Positions 30,690 to 40,299 of a stretch of DNA of 64,000 bases are shown here, piece after piece. Position 1 is the stretch's first letter, and every line of letters starts with the position of its first letter. Below the pieces are notes generated by a model. That model did not search any database, was not told where the DNA came from, and worked only from the letters and a program-made list of their open reading frames with translations. Origin of the DNA: Arachidicoccus sp. (GTDB lineage Bacteria > Bacteroidota > Bacteroidia > Chitinophagales > Chitinophagaceae); NCBI GenBank assembly GCA_028283605.1, contig JAPWKH010000008.1, positions 186,001-250,000 of the forward strand. The letters run 5' to 3'. The translations under genes were made by a program, and so were the position numbers.

Positions 30690-30706
30690 GAAATGATTAT
30701 TTCATT

Positions 30707-31216
30707 TCATTGCTTTGCAATACTGAATTTTCCATTGCCAAATTTGTTGGAAAGGTTTCCAATCTCATCTATATTGATTTTTCCTGTTACATGAACAATA
30801 GAAATTTCATCATTGCTATCGACCATCAATACACAGTCTTTCACGATATTGTCATTTTGAATTTTGCCCAGAATATGCACTCTGTCGCCATCGGATTTTA
30901 CAAACATTAATTCATCATATCCATCTTTGACAAGATCAGATTGCAGCTGTTTCATATCGTGATGCACATTTGATTGCTCCGAATGAATATCAAAATCAAG
31001 CACGTCAACGGAATGAATTTTTCTCAAAAATCGTGTATCGTCATTACCTTTCGGAATAAACGGATGTGCCAATGCCATCAGGAAACTACCAATGTGAACA
31101 TAGTCGGCAGATGGCGTTCTTCGGTATTTATGAACAAATCTGCTTAAAGATTTTTGTGCGAACATATTCGTTGAAACACTAATGAACAGTATAATTATTA
31201 GCAAATTTTTTTTCAT
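30707..31216 (-). CDS. DUF4252-like protein, paralog 1
   Basis: Signal peptide; 'DVLDFDIHSEQSNVHHDMKQLQSDLVKDGYDELMFVKSDGDRVHILGKIQNDNIVKDCVLMVDSNDEISIVHVTGKINIDEIGNL'. Confidence 0.75.
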   Translation of the reverse strand: MKKNLLIIILFISVSTNMFAQKSLSRFVHKYRRTPSADYVHIGSFLMALAHPFIPKGNDDTRFLRKIHSVDVLDFDIHSEQSNVHHDMKQLQSDLVKDGYDELMFVKSDGDRVHILGKIQNDNIVKDCVLMVDSNDEISIVHVTGKINIDEIGNLSNKFGNGKFSIAKQ

Positions 31217-31227
31217 AAACTATGATT

Positions 31228-31758
31228 TTAGTTATTTGTTATTGATATTTCTTTTTTAGTAGCAGCAACTATATTTTCAATGTCTTCTTTTGAAATAATT
31301 CCATGAGCATGTGCAATAGTTCCTTTGCCTATAAATAAAACAAAATCATTTATTGAATCTTTATTACCTTCTTTTTCCAACAATGTTATTTTGCCTTTGT
31401 CGGCAAGTTTTAAGTTGAGCATTTCTGTATAATTATCTGCAATCAATTGACTCTTTAAGCCTTGAAATATTGTTTGTCTCGCCATCCCTGTATCTTTAAA
31501 ATTATCCATGATATGAACAGAATCTAATTTTTGTAAAGCGTTTATAATCTGAGATAAAAATTCAGGATATTTTGCTTTTGCCGAATCAGGCACGCCTGTA
31601 ACTATTTCGTTAGACAAGGTTGAGCCACTAAAAGCTCGAACGTCTGCTTTTCCATTTGCATTGTACACATTGATAAAATCGTTTATGAGTGATTTTTGTG
31701 CTTTGCCGATTGTTGCGCTTAATAATAATATTGCCGTGATTAAAATTTTATTATGCAT
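31228..31758 (-). CDS. DUF4252-like protein, paralog 2
   Basis: Same layout: signal peptide, 'LDSVHIMDNF...LKSQLIADNYTEMLNLKLADKGKITLLEKEGN...FVLFIGKGTIAHAHGIISKEDIENI'. Confidence 0.7.
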   Translation of the reverse strand: MHNKILITAILLLSATIGKAQKSLINDFINVYNANGKADVRAFSGSTLSNEIVTGVPDSAKAKYPEFLSQIINALQKLDSVHIMDNFKDTGMARQTIFQGLKSQLIADNYTEMLNLKLADKGKITLLEKEGNKDSINDFVLFIGKGTIAHAHGIISKEDIENIVAATKKEISITNN

Positions 31759-31784
31759 GGTTTTTAGTTTTAAAGTTTGGTATT

Positions 31785-32309
31785 TTATTTTTTCTTCTTA
31801 ATATTTTTCAGCTTATCCATGTCTTGGATATTCAGCGTTTCGCCAAGTTTCGCAATCTTATCCAGATCAATATTTCCGGTAATGGACATCAGTACAAAGT
31901 CATCGTTGCTGCCTACGAGCATCAGCAATTCGGATATGATGTTATTATTTTCTTTTACAAGAAATTTTACATTGTCGCCTTCATCGCGCACGGTCATCAG
32001 CTCTTCGTAAGAAGCAATGTTAAGTTTGCGTGCAGCATCTTTATATATTTGCTGTGCATTCTTTTCTGTTTCGAGCAATCGCAAACTTGTGATCTGGCTG
32101 ATGGTTTGTTTTACATCCTGACCTACATCATTCCAATTAATTTTAGACATCATCTTAAACATTTTCGGGCTGATGGAAACGACCGTGAAATTATCATCGT
32201 TTTCATACTGACTGAAAAATTTATTGATGGCATCACTTTGTGAGAATGCTTGTGCACTCAGCAAGATAAGCGCTGCCAATAGAGCGATTATTTTTTTATA
32301 TTGTTTCAT
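31785..32309 (-). CDS. DUF4252-like protein, paralog 3
   Basis: 'SLRLLETEKNAQQIYKDAARKLNIASYEELMTVRDEGDNVKFLVKENNNIISELLMLVGSNDDFVLMSITGNIDLDKIAKL'; start set at MKQYKK. Confidence 0.8.
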   Translation of the reverse strand: MKQYKKIIALLAALILLSAQAFSQSDAINKFFSQYENDDNFTVVSISPKMFKMMSKINWNDVGQDVKQTISQITSLRLLETEKNAQQIYKDAARKLNIASYEELMTVRDEGDNVKFLVKENNNIISELLMLVGSNDDFVLMSITGNIDLDKIAKLGETLNIQDMDKLKNIKKKK

Positions 32310-32399
32310 ATATATATTAATTTTTATTTTTTTGAAATTGCTACGCTGCGCTCGCATTCACGGTGCATAACTGTCTAATAAATTACTAATTTTTAATTC

Positions 32400-32930
32400 T
32401 TAATTTTCTAATGCTTTATTCAATACATCCATTTTGGCAATGTTTTTTTCTGCCACATTCTTCCCTTTGTTCAAATGTCTGGAAATTAATGCCAATACGC
32501 GTTCCACCTCTTTCTTCGCATCTTCCGGATTATCGTAAGTATCTTTAATTTCAGTTTGAAAATTATCGGCTTGTATTATCTGCGCAATATTTTGTTCAGG
32601 AACAATTTTATTTCTTTCAACCGATTTATAAATAATTCCTGCCGCGCCAACCAACAGTAAAACGGCTGCCGCCACTCTTAGCCAATACAACTTAAATATT
32701 TTCACCGGCTTTCTTTCTTCATCGATTTTTGATAATATTTTTTCTTCAAAACCTTCGCTTGTTATCATTTCTTTTTCCGAAGAAAAATATTCCATCAAAG
32801 TTTTTATTGCTTCAAAATCCGCACTCAGATTGCCTTGCGCAAAATATCTTTTCAACAATTGCTCTTCTTCCAAAGATGTTTCGCCGGCCAGATATTTATC
32901 AGCTAATATTTTTATTTCGTTATAATCCAT
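32400..32930 (-). CDS. Putative anti-sigma factor-like single-TM protein
   Basis: Acidic N-terminus 'LADKYLAGETSLEEEQLLKRYF', one TM 'YWLRVAAAVLLLVGAAGII'; overlaps the ECF sigma gene by 11 bp. Confidence 0.65.
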   Translation of the reverse strand: MDYNEIKILADKYLAGETSLEEEQLLKRYFAQGNLSADFEAIKTLMEYFSSEKEMITSEGFEEKILSKIDEERKPVKIFKLYWLRVAAAVLLLVGAAGIIYKSVERNKIVPEQNIAQIIQADNFQTEIKDTYDNPEDAKKEVERVLALISRHLNKGKNVAEKNIAKMDVLNKALEN

Positions 32931-33432
32931 GGTTCAATTGTTTTATCAGTTGTTGTTTTATAGTTGTCCTTGCGCGGTGAATATTTACCTTTACCTGTTC
33001 CAAAGAAATGCCCAGTAATGTGGCAATTTCCTGATAAGATTTTCCCTCAGTTTCGCGTAGTTGAATAGCCAAAAACTGCATCTCGGGCAATTGTTGCATG
33101 CTGCTTTGAATACAGCCGATAGCCTCTTTATTGACTGCCGATTCATAAGGATTTTTGTCAGCCGTTTGCAACTCCGAAATATTGTCCAGCGGCTGAAATG
33201 ATTGTTTATTCTTTCTGATCTTATCAATGCACAAATTGCGTGTCATTGCCATACAATAGCCTTCGTAATTATGTAACTTTATCCATTCATCGCGTTTATC
33301 CCAAATCTTCAGCAATACATCCTGCACAATATCTTCCGCTTCTTCCGCCTGCCGGACCATGCTGAAAGCCAGTCGCAACAATGTATCTTTAAGCGGCAAA
33401 ATTCGTTCTGTAAAAATTTGTGTCAGGTTCAT
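32920..33432 (-). CDS. ECF-type RNA polymerase sigma-70 factor
   Basis: 'LLRLAFSMVRQAEEAEDIVQDVLLKIWDKRDEW', 'LRETEGKSYQEIATLLGISLEQVKVNIHRARTTIKQQL'. Confidence 0.95.
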   Translation of the reverse strand: MNLTQIFTERILPLKDTLLRLAFSMVRQAEEAEDIVQDVLLKIWDKRDEWIKLHNYEGYCMAMTRNLCIDKIRKNKQSFQPLDNISELQTADKNPYESAVNKEAIGCIQSSMQQLPEMQFLAIQLRETEGKSYQEIATLLGISLEQVKVNIHRARTTIKQQLIKQLNHGL

Positions 33433-33579
33433 TGTTATAAAGATGACGCATCACATTTAAATATGTTACAGCATTTTAGAATTATTTTTTAAAAAGAATA
33501 TTTGGGCGTATCTTCACTTAGCATTTGGGTGTCAGGCTATGTAGGAGTTCGCTGCACTACTTTGCACCGCTTCTCCGTT

Positions 33580-33598
33580 GCGCCCATGGGCTGGGCGC
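33580..33598. repeat. GC-rich hairpin in a long intergenic region
   Basis: gcgccca-tgggc-tgggcgc. Confidence 0.6.
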
Positions 33599-33981
33599 CA
33601 TGATAATTTCAATTGCAAAAAATAAAATCATAATATTCGATTATTTTTTATTCTTTAACTTTAATCCTAAGCAAATACGTCTCTCTTAATGTCTATATAA
33701 TTTTGGTAAACTTCCCTTTGAAGACATACAATATTTAAATGAGGCGAAAAAAGATTATTTGAATGTTAAAGACATTCAATGACTTTGAAATTGATACTGA
33801 AGAAACAGTCCGGTTTAAGTATAAAAAATGAATCTTGGTATTTGTGAATAAATAATGGTGGAATGCTCGATTTGCTTTATGCAAAGCATGTATAAGAAAG
33901 TGCGTTTGTTTTTATTTTTTCGATTTTTTCGCTTCCTAGGAGTTCATATAAACTTTAATAAACCCATTTAAAAATAAAAAA

Positions 33982-35403
33982 ATGAGAACACTTGTCTTTA
34001 TCAAATGCAGACATGCAAGGTTAAAGTGTATTATGTTTTCTTTCATGAGCCTTATCGGTATACAACAATCCCATGCCCAGGCTTATTTTAATTCGGATAC
34101 GACTTTAGCTTCAGGAATATATAATGTGTCCGGGTGGGCAGCAGGGACTACTATTACTATTCCTGCAGGGAATACGGTTACTATTAATTGTGCCTATGGC
34201 AATGGTAATTTGATTATTAATGGTACATTAAATTTAAGTGCAACATCATTTGGAATGGCTGGAACACTTACTTTAGGAGCGGATGCAGTATGCACCACAG
34301 CAGGTTCGGCACAATTCCAGGGGGCACGTACTTATGGTGCGGGTTCCCAAATGACCGTAAATGGCACTATGACCGTTGCCGATGTACCATTAAACATGTA
34401 TGCGAAATCGGCTGCAATTGTTCATGGTGATTACACTAATAATATTAGCTCCAGCGGCACCAATAATATTTCATTATATGACAGTGCACGGATAGTTGCA
34501 GACGGAAATATAGTACTGAATGGAAGTCATCTTCAGCTAGATACTCGATGCCTTGTGAAATCGGGTGCAAATATGAATTTTAATAATGGAAACAGTACTA
34601 TATCTGGAAATGTTGTATGCGGAGGAACTCTCAAATTCAGTACCCCTAACATTATATTAAATTGCGCTAATGTTACAACTGTAAATTTGGATAATGAAGC
34701 AGAAAGCGGAACATTGAGCGGTACCGGTCTTATCGTTGTTACAGGGAGTTTTACAGGGGATGGAAATTCGCTTACAAATAGCAGCAGCATTGTGCTTAAT
34801 GCTGCCAATATAGGCACAGGAGGTAATCCGGGCAGCGCTACGATAGGGACAACAGGCCCATGCACCCAGTCCCTTCCCATTTTATTATCTGCATTTGATG
34901 CGGCCGCCTACGGCACAAGCATCAAACTCTCCTGGATAACAATAACCGAGCTTAATAATAAAGGGTTTGCTATAGAGAGAAGTGCTAATGGCAATGATTA
35001 CACACAAATTGCCTTCATAGATAGTAAAGCTGCAAATGGTAATAGTAGTGTTCCACTTAACTATACCTATACAGATAGTACTCCCTTGCCAGGGTACAAC
35101 TATTACAGATTGAGACAGGAGGATATAAATGACATATCGGCATATTATGTTTTAAAGCAACCTGTTAGGTACAACGGCACATCTATCAGTATATATCCTT
35201 CACCTGCCACGTCTACACTGAATATTGTGGGTATAGATGTCAATTCCAAATACAGTATCAGGATATTGAATATTAATGGAAAAGCTTTACTCACATCCAC
35301 AACAAACAAGATCGATATAACTTCACTGGCTGCCGGTATTTACTTTGTGCAAATCGTAAACGACAATAATATAGAAAAGGTTTTTAAATTTATTAAAGAG
35401 TAA
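33982..35403 (+). CDS. Secreted T9SS type A sorting-domain protein
   Basis: N-terminal signal; repetitive Asn/Thr/Gly-rich beta region; C-terminal 'ISIYPSPATSTLNIVGIDVNSKYSIRILNINGKALLTSTTNKIDITSLAAGIYFVQIVNDNNIEKVFKFIKE'. Confidence 0.88.
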   Translation: MRTLVFIKCRHARLKCIMFSFMSLIGIQQSHAQAYFNSDTTLASGIYNVSGWAAGTTITIPAGNTVTINCAYGNGNLIINGTLNLSATSFGMAGTLTLGADAVCTTAGSAQFQGARTYGAGSQMTVNGTMTVADVPLNMYAKSAAIVHGDYTNNISSSGTNNISLYDSARIVADGNIVLNGSHLQLDTRCLVKSGANMNFNNGNSTISGNVVCGGTLKFSTPNIILNCANVTTVNLDNEAESGTLSGTGLIVVTGSFTGDGNSLTNSSSIVLNAANIGTGGNPGSATIGTTGPCTQSLPILLSAFDAAAYGTSIKLSWITITELNNKGFAIERSANGNDYTQIAFIDSKAANGNSSVPLNYTYTDSTPLPGYNYYRLRQEDINDISAYYVLKQPVRYNGTSISIYPSPATSTLNIVGIDVNSKYSIRILNINGKALLTSTTNKIDITSLAAGIYFVQIVNDNNIEKVFKFIKE

Positions 35404-35519
35404 TTTTTATAAATCAACCGTCAAATATATTCTTGGTCATTATGAATAAATTTTTTTATACATGCTGAATGTATTACACGGATTCATATCAAACTAAGTA
35501 GGGGCACATTTTATATAAT

Positions 35520-36465
35520 GTGAGTTCGATTTAAGCAGTAATAAGTTTGCTTTCATCAATGAATTCAGGCTTGAGATTGATGGAAGGTTTTTTATTGAAG
35601 AATGAACAGGCTGCAAGAGCTGAAAGCATATTAACGATGAAGTTCTCTTGTCTTATATGTTCTATTTGGCATATATTCTTCAACTTATTATTTACGCTTT
35701 CGATTAAGGCTCTTTTCCTGAGCAGAATTTGTCATTGACCATCAAAGCATTCATCATATTATTCTTTATTTTGGTAATAAGATCAACACCGTTGATAAAA
35801 AGCTGTTCGAATAAATCCCGGCTGATGTATTCTTTATCACCAAAGAGTTTGCCGAATATTCTTTTATGAAAATCCATGCTTTTCAACAGCTTTCTGTCAT
35901 CCATATTGCCTTGTGTGAGAACAAAGCCCAACAGTTATCCCTTATCATTGTTGATAATCAAATCAATCTCATAACTAATACAACCAACCGATGGAATATC
36001 GCCCTTTGGCAGCCATGTTTTTAATGGTTTTGTGTTGCTTCTCCCGTTTTTGATATGGCAAATCCTTAATGAAATATCGGTGCATTTACCCAAACAAATC
36101 ACTTTTATAAATACGGCTAAGGGCACAATCGTTTTACGTTGGAGTTCTGTAAACCTGTTATAGGAAACGGTTTTAGTAAATTCTTTTTGTAAATGCTTTT
36201 GAACATGATACAGATAAAAGTGTTTCAAATTCTTAAAACTGTGGTAATGAAACAGCCGCGTAATGGTCATTACTTCACCGTCAGAGAGCGCAAAAGAACA
36301 GTTCCTTTTCCTCGTTTAATGAATATTTCTATAATTTCATTTTTGGATATTATAGCAGAATTATTTAGTTAAATATTTGTATTTCAATACTATGAATATA
36401 CCAAATATTCTGCTTATTTCATATTTGTAACCTTTATTATTCTGAAATTTTTACATCGAACTCAC
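35520..36465 (-). mobile_element. Degenerate IS982-like insertion sequence (~946 bp) with inverted ends
   Basis: GTGAGTTCGAT at 35520-35530 and ATCGAACTCAC at 36455-36465; transposase pieces 'TKTVSYNRFTELQRK', 'GNMDDRKLLKSMDFHKRIFGKLFGDKEYISRDLFEQLFINGVDLITKIKNNM', 'RALIESVNNKLKNICQIEHIR'. Confidence 0.8.
35541..36270 (-). pseudogene. IS982-like transposase with in-frame TAA (35935-35937) and a frameshift near 35725
   Basis: Reading through TAA gives '...INNDKG*LLGFVLTQGNMDDRK'; the C-terminal part 'ILLRKRALIESVNNKLKNICQIEH' is in another frame. Confidence 0.8.
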
Positions 36466-36485
36466 TTTAATTAAGTCATATTTTT

Positions 36486-37511
36486 CTATGCTTTTGATTT
36501 CAAGGAAGATTCTCGTATTATAAGTGACATCGGAATTACAAAAGTGTTTGACGGAAGTTTTATATTCTTGTTTTTATTTTTTAATTGCCTAATTAATTCT
36601 TTCGCCGCCATTTCGCCCATAATTATACCCGGATAATCTATGGTGGATAATTTTGGCCGGATAAGATCGCCGATTACATCGTTATTAAACCCAAACACGG
36701 CAATATCTTCGGGTACTTTAAATCCTTTTTGCGTTAGTTGTTCGATACAAACTGCAGCTGCAAAATCATTTGTGATAAAAAACGCATCTGGCTTTTGTAT
36801 TAATAATTCATTTACTGCTTTTATGGTAGCATCTTTATCTAAATCGCATACGTACAAGAGTTTTTTATTGTACTTAATATGATAATTTTTTAGCGCTGTT
36901 TTATACCCTTCAAATCGGTCTCTGTAAACATTTCGATAAAGATCTGCCGTGATATGCGCAATTTTGGAACATCCTTGCTCAATCAGATGAATAGTGGCCT
37001 GATAACCAGCTTGGAAATTATCAATAATTACTTTTGTGAATTTCGGATCATCCGGTACGCGATCAAAAAATACAACCGGAATATTGCGTTTTGTAAAAGG
37101 CAGAAAATGTTCAATCCCTTTTGTCGTGAGCGAAAGAGAAACAATTAATCCGTCAACTCTTTTGCTTAGTAAATTTTTTGTATTTGCAACTTCCCGAATT
37201 TCAGTTTCGTTGGAATGCGTAATTAATAGATCATACCCTTCCTGCGTTGTTATTTTTTCTATGCCTGCAAGTACAGATGTTACAAAGCTGCTGTTGACTT
37301 CATGTAATAAAATTCCGATGGTTTTGGATTGTTGTTTTCTTAAATTGCTTGCAATCGTATTATGCCTGTAACCCAATTCTTTAGCGGTAAGATTAATTTT
37401 TTCTCTTGTTTTAACATTGATAATCGGATTATTATTTAGCGCACGGCTTACAGTCGTAGCGGATATTCCAAGCTTTTTTGCTATATCGTAAATTGTAATT
37501 TCTTTATGCAT
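36486..37511 (-). CDS. LacI-family transcriptional regulator
   Basis: 'ITIYDIAKKLGISATTVSRALNNNPIINVKTREKINLTAKELGYRHN', periplasmic-binding-protein-like sensor domain. Confidence 0.96.
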   Translation of the reverse strand: MHKEITIYDIAKKLGISATTVSRALNNNPIINVKTREKINLTAKELGYRHNTIASNLRKQQSKTIGILLHEVNSSFVTSVLAGIEKITTQEGYDLLITHSNETEIREVANTKNLLSKRVDGLIVSLSLTTKGIEHFLPFTKRNIPVVFFDRVPDDPKFTKVIIDNFQAGYQATIHLIEQGCSKIAHITADLYRNVYRDRFEGYKTALKNYHIKYNKKLLYVCDLDKDATIKAVNELLIQKPDAFFITNDFAAAVCIEQLTQKGFKVPEDIAVFGFNNDVIGDLIRPKLSTIDYPGIIMGEMAAKELIRQLKNKNKNIKLPSNTFVIPMSLIIRESSLKSKA

Positions 37512-37556
37512 TATATATAGTACAACAAATTTAAATTAATTCACTAAATAAAGCTT

Positions 37557-37566
37557 CAATCGATTG
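37557..37566. promoter_or_regulatory. Predicted LacI-type operator (CAATCGATTG) in the regulator's own upstream region
   Basis: CG-centred palindrome identical to the core of the site at 40232-40247. Confidence 0.5.
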
Positions 37567-37591
37567 TGATTAGGATAAAGGTTAGGGCGTA

Positions 37592-38104
37592 ATGCACTTA
37601 AACAGCTTGCTGCATCAGCCTGATTTACCTGCTTATACCGATTATTCGATGAATGGCCGCACATATCGTTATATGCAAAAAGCGCCCATGTACCCGTTCG
37701 GATTCGGATTGACGTATGGAAAATTTGTCTATAGCAATATTAGTCTGAATAAAAAATCCATTCATAATAATGAGTCTGTTCAGGTAAGCGCAACCGTTGC
37801 TAATCAAGGAAGCATTGCATCTGATGAAGTAGTGCAGTTATACATTTCCGCTCCGCAGCAAAATTATCTTACCCCATTGTATGCATTAAAAGGCTTTCAA
37901 AGAATTTCGCTGAAACCCAATGAGAGCAAGACATTGAGCTTTACAATAAAGCCTGATGAATTACAAATTATTAACGAGAATGGTGATGCAGTTATACCAA
38001 ATGGCGAATATAAAATTTATATCGGCGGAAGTTCGCCTGTGGCTCGCAGTGAGGAATTGGGTGCGCCTGCGTTGGTAGCTACAAGTATTGTCATTAAAGA
38101 TTGA
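37592..38104 (+). pseudogene. C-terminal fragment of a GH3 beta-xylosidase-like enzyme
   Basis: 'DLPAYTDYSMNGRTYRYMQKAPMYPFGFGLTYGKFVYSN' plus FnIII-like domain; the catalytic GH3 domains are absent upstream. Confidence 0.85.
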
Positions 38105-38117
38105 AAATAAGTTTTCC

Positions 38118-39204
38118 GTGAAAAAGATATTCATATTATTATCAATTGCAGCGTTATTCATCGGTTGGATAACAACCGGCGATCGTCTGAAATACAATGA
38201 TGATAATGGGTTTGAAAGATTATTATAAAAATTATTTTCCGGTAGGAGTAGCAGTAAATACACACAGTATTAAAGGGAATGAAGCGAGCCTTATAAGCAA
38301 AGAATTCAATAGCATTACGCCTGAAAATGCAATGAAATGGGCATATATCGAGCCTAAGCAAGATATATACAACTGGAAAGATGCAGATTCTATAGTGGCA
38401 TTTGCAAAGAAAAATCATTTGCGCATTCGTGGACACAACCTTTGCTGGCATGAGCAAAATCCTTCTTGGCTTTTTGTAGATAAAAATGGCAATCAGGTTT
38501 CAAAAGATACTTTGTTACAGCGTTTAAAAGCGCACATTTTTCGAGTTGTGAATCGATATAAAGATGCAGTATACGCATGGGATGTAGTGAATGAAGCTAT
38601 TGATGATGACAGTACAAAATTTCTTCGCGATTCAAAATGGCATGAAATCTGCGGAGAAGATTTTATTGACAGCGCATTTGTATATGCACATGAAGCAGAT
38701 CCTAAAGCGCAATTGTTTTATAACGATTATAATGCTGAACGGCCGGAAAAAAGAGAACGTATTTATAAACTGCTGAAAGGATTGCGTGCAAAAGGAATTC
38801 CTGTGACAGGCGTAGGTTCACAAGCGCATTGGTCTATATATGAACCCAAACAAGATGAACTGGAAACAACTATAAAAGAGTTTGCCTCTCTTGGATTAAA
38901 AGTTCAAATTACGGAATTGGATCTTTCCATTTTTCCGTGGGAGAAAAGTAGACGGAAAAAAAATCCAAATGAAAATGATGAATACTCTGATCAGTTGAAA
39001 GCCAAACAAGCTGCCCAATACAAAATGATATTTGATGTATTTCGTAAGTACAGACAATATATCAATGGCGTTACTTTTTGGAATGTTTCGGATAAAGATT
39101 CATGGCTGAATCATTATCCTGTGGAAGGAAGAAAAAATTATCCTTTATTGTTTGATTCTTTATTGCATCGCAAAGCTGTTTATTGGAATGTAGCGCAGTG
39201 GTAA
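38118..39204 (+). CDS. GH10 endo-1,4-beta-xylanase; signal peptide (GTG 38118) out of frame with the mature domain (38197..39204)
   Basis: 'RGHNLCWHEQNPSWL', 'YAWDVVNEAIDDDS', 'VGSQAHW', 'ITELDLSIFPW'; upstream frame encodes VKKIFILLSIAALFIGWITTGDRLK... Confidence 0.88.
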
Positions 39205-39209
39205 ATTAA

Positions 39210-40187
39210 TTTAAAATAAGTTTAAAACAATGGCAAGATTTATTAGCAAAGGCAGAAAAAATAGATAACGAATTACCGACTGAATATAAAGATGCGTTCT
39301 TTGAATTAGTGCTGCATCCCGTAAAAGCAATGGAAAATTTGCATGAATTATATTATGATGTTGCCATGAATAAAATGTTTGCTTCGCATAACGATATTAC
39401 CGCAAACACTTATGCAGATAAAGCAAAACAAGCGTATATCAACGATTCATTGATTTCTCTTCAATACAATCAATTGAACAACGGCAAGTGGAATCACATG
39501 ATGGATCAAACACATATCGGTTATCGTTCTTGGCAAGAACCAAGGCATCAATCAATGCCGGAAGTGGAATATCTTCCCAAGGCTTCTATTACGAATACAT
39601 GGATAAGCGACCCGTCATTTGTGAAAGTTACACTTCCAAATAGTGCTTCTAAAAATTCTTTTTATGAAATGAGAAATTATGTTTCAATAGAAGCATCGCA
39701 TTATATAAAAGCGGTTAATACAAAAAACATAAAATGGAAAATCATTAAAGATATTGGCAGAGACGGCGATGGCGTTACAACTTTTCCTGTAACCAAATCT
39801 TTTGCAAAGCTTACAGCATCTAATCCGCAGCTTCAATATGAAATTTATACAAACGATACTGGAGTCATAAAATTAAACGCATATTTTTCACCAACATATA
39901 ATTTTCTAAATGATTCTGCAGGTTTGCAATATGCTGTTTCTATTGATAATGAACAACCGCAAATTGTCAGCCTGAATAAAGAAACAAATACGATAGGCAT
40001 TATGACTAATTGGGTTGCAGACAATATAATTATTAAAACAACAGAACATCAAATTTCAACAAGAGGAAAGCATATTGTAAAGTATTGCATGATTAGCAAT
40101 GCAGTAATTTTACAGAAGATCGTTTTAAACTTTGGAGAGTTAATGCCTAGTTATTTAGGTCCGGCGGAAACCATTACTCCACCATAA
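39210..40187 (+). pseudogene. C-terminal fragment of a GH115 alpha-glucuronidase-like enzyme
   Basis: 'LVLHPVKAMENLHELYYDVAMNKMFASHND...NGKWNHMMDQTHIGYRSWQEP...YVSIEASHY' matches the GH115 C-terminal region; N-terminal and catalytic part missing. Confidence 0.8.
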
Positions 40188-40231
40188 AAATTTACTTGTT
40201 TAATATAACTATCGATTTAAGAAAAATTTAA

Positions 40232-40247
40232 TTGCAATCGATTGCAA
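40232..40247. promoter_or_regulatory. Predicted LacI-type operator upstream of xylB
   Basis: TTGCAATCGATTGCAA, a perfect 16-bp CG-centred palindrome 53 bp upstream of the start codon. Confidence 0.65.
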
Positions 40248-40299
40248 AAATGTAAAATTTGGCTACTTTTATTTTTTTAATTATTGTGTTGAAATCTAT

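Noticed and set aside
33982-35403. T9SS cargo protein as a novel adhesin system
   Set aside because: The repetitive beta region plus standard type A sorting domain is common in Bacteroidota; nothing unusual could be supported beyond that.
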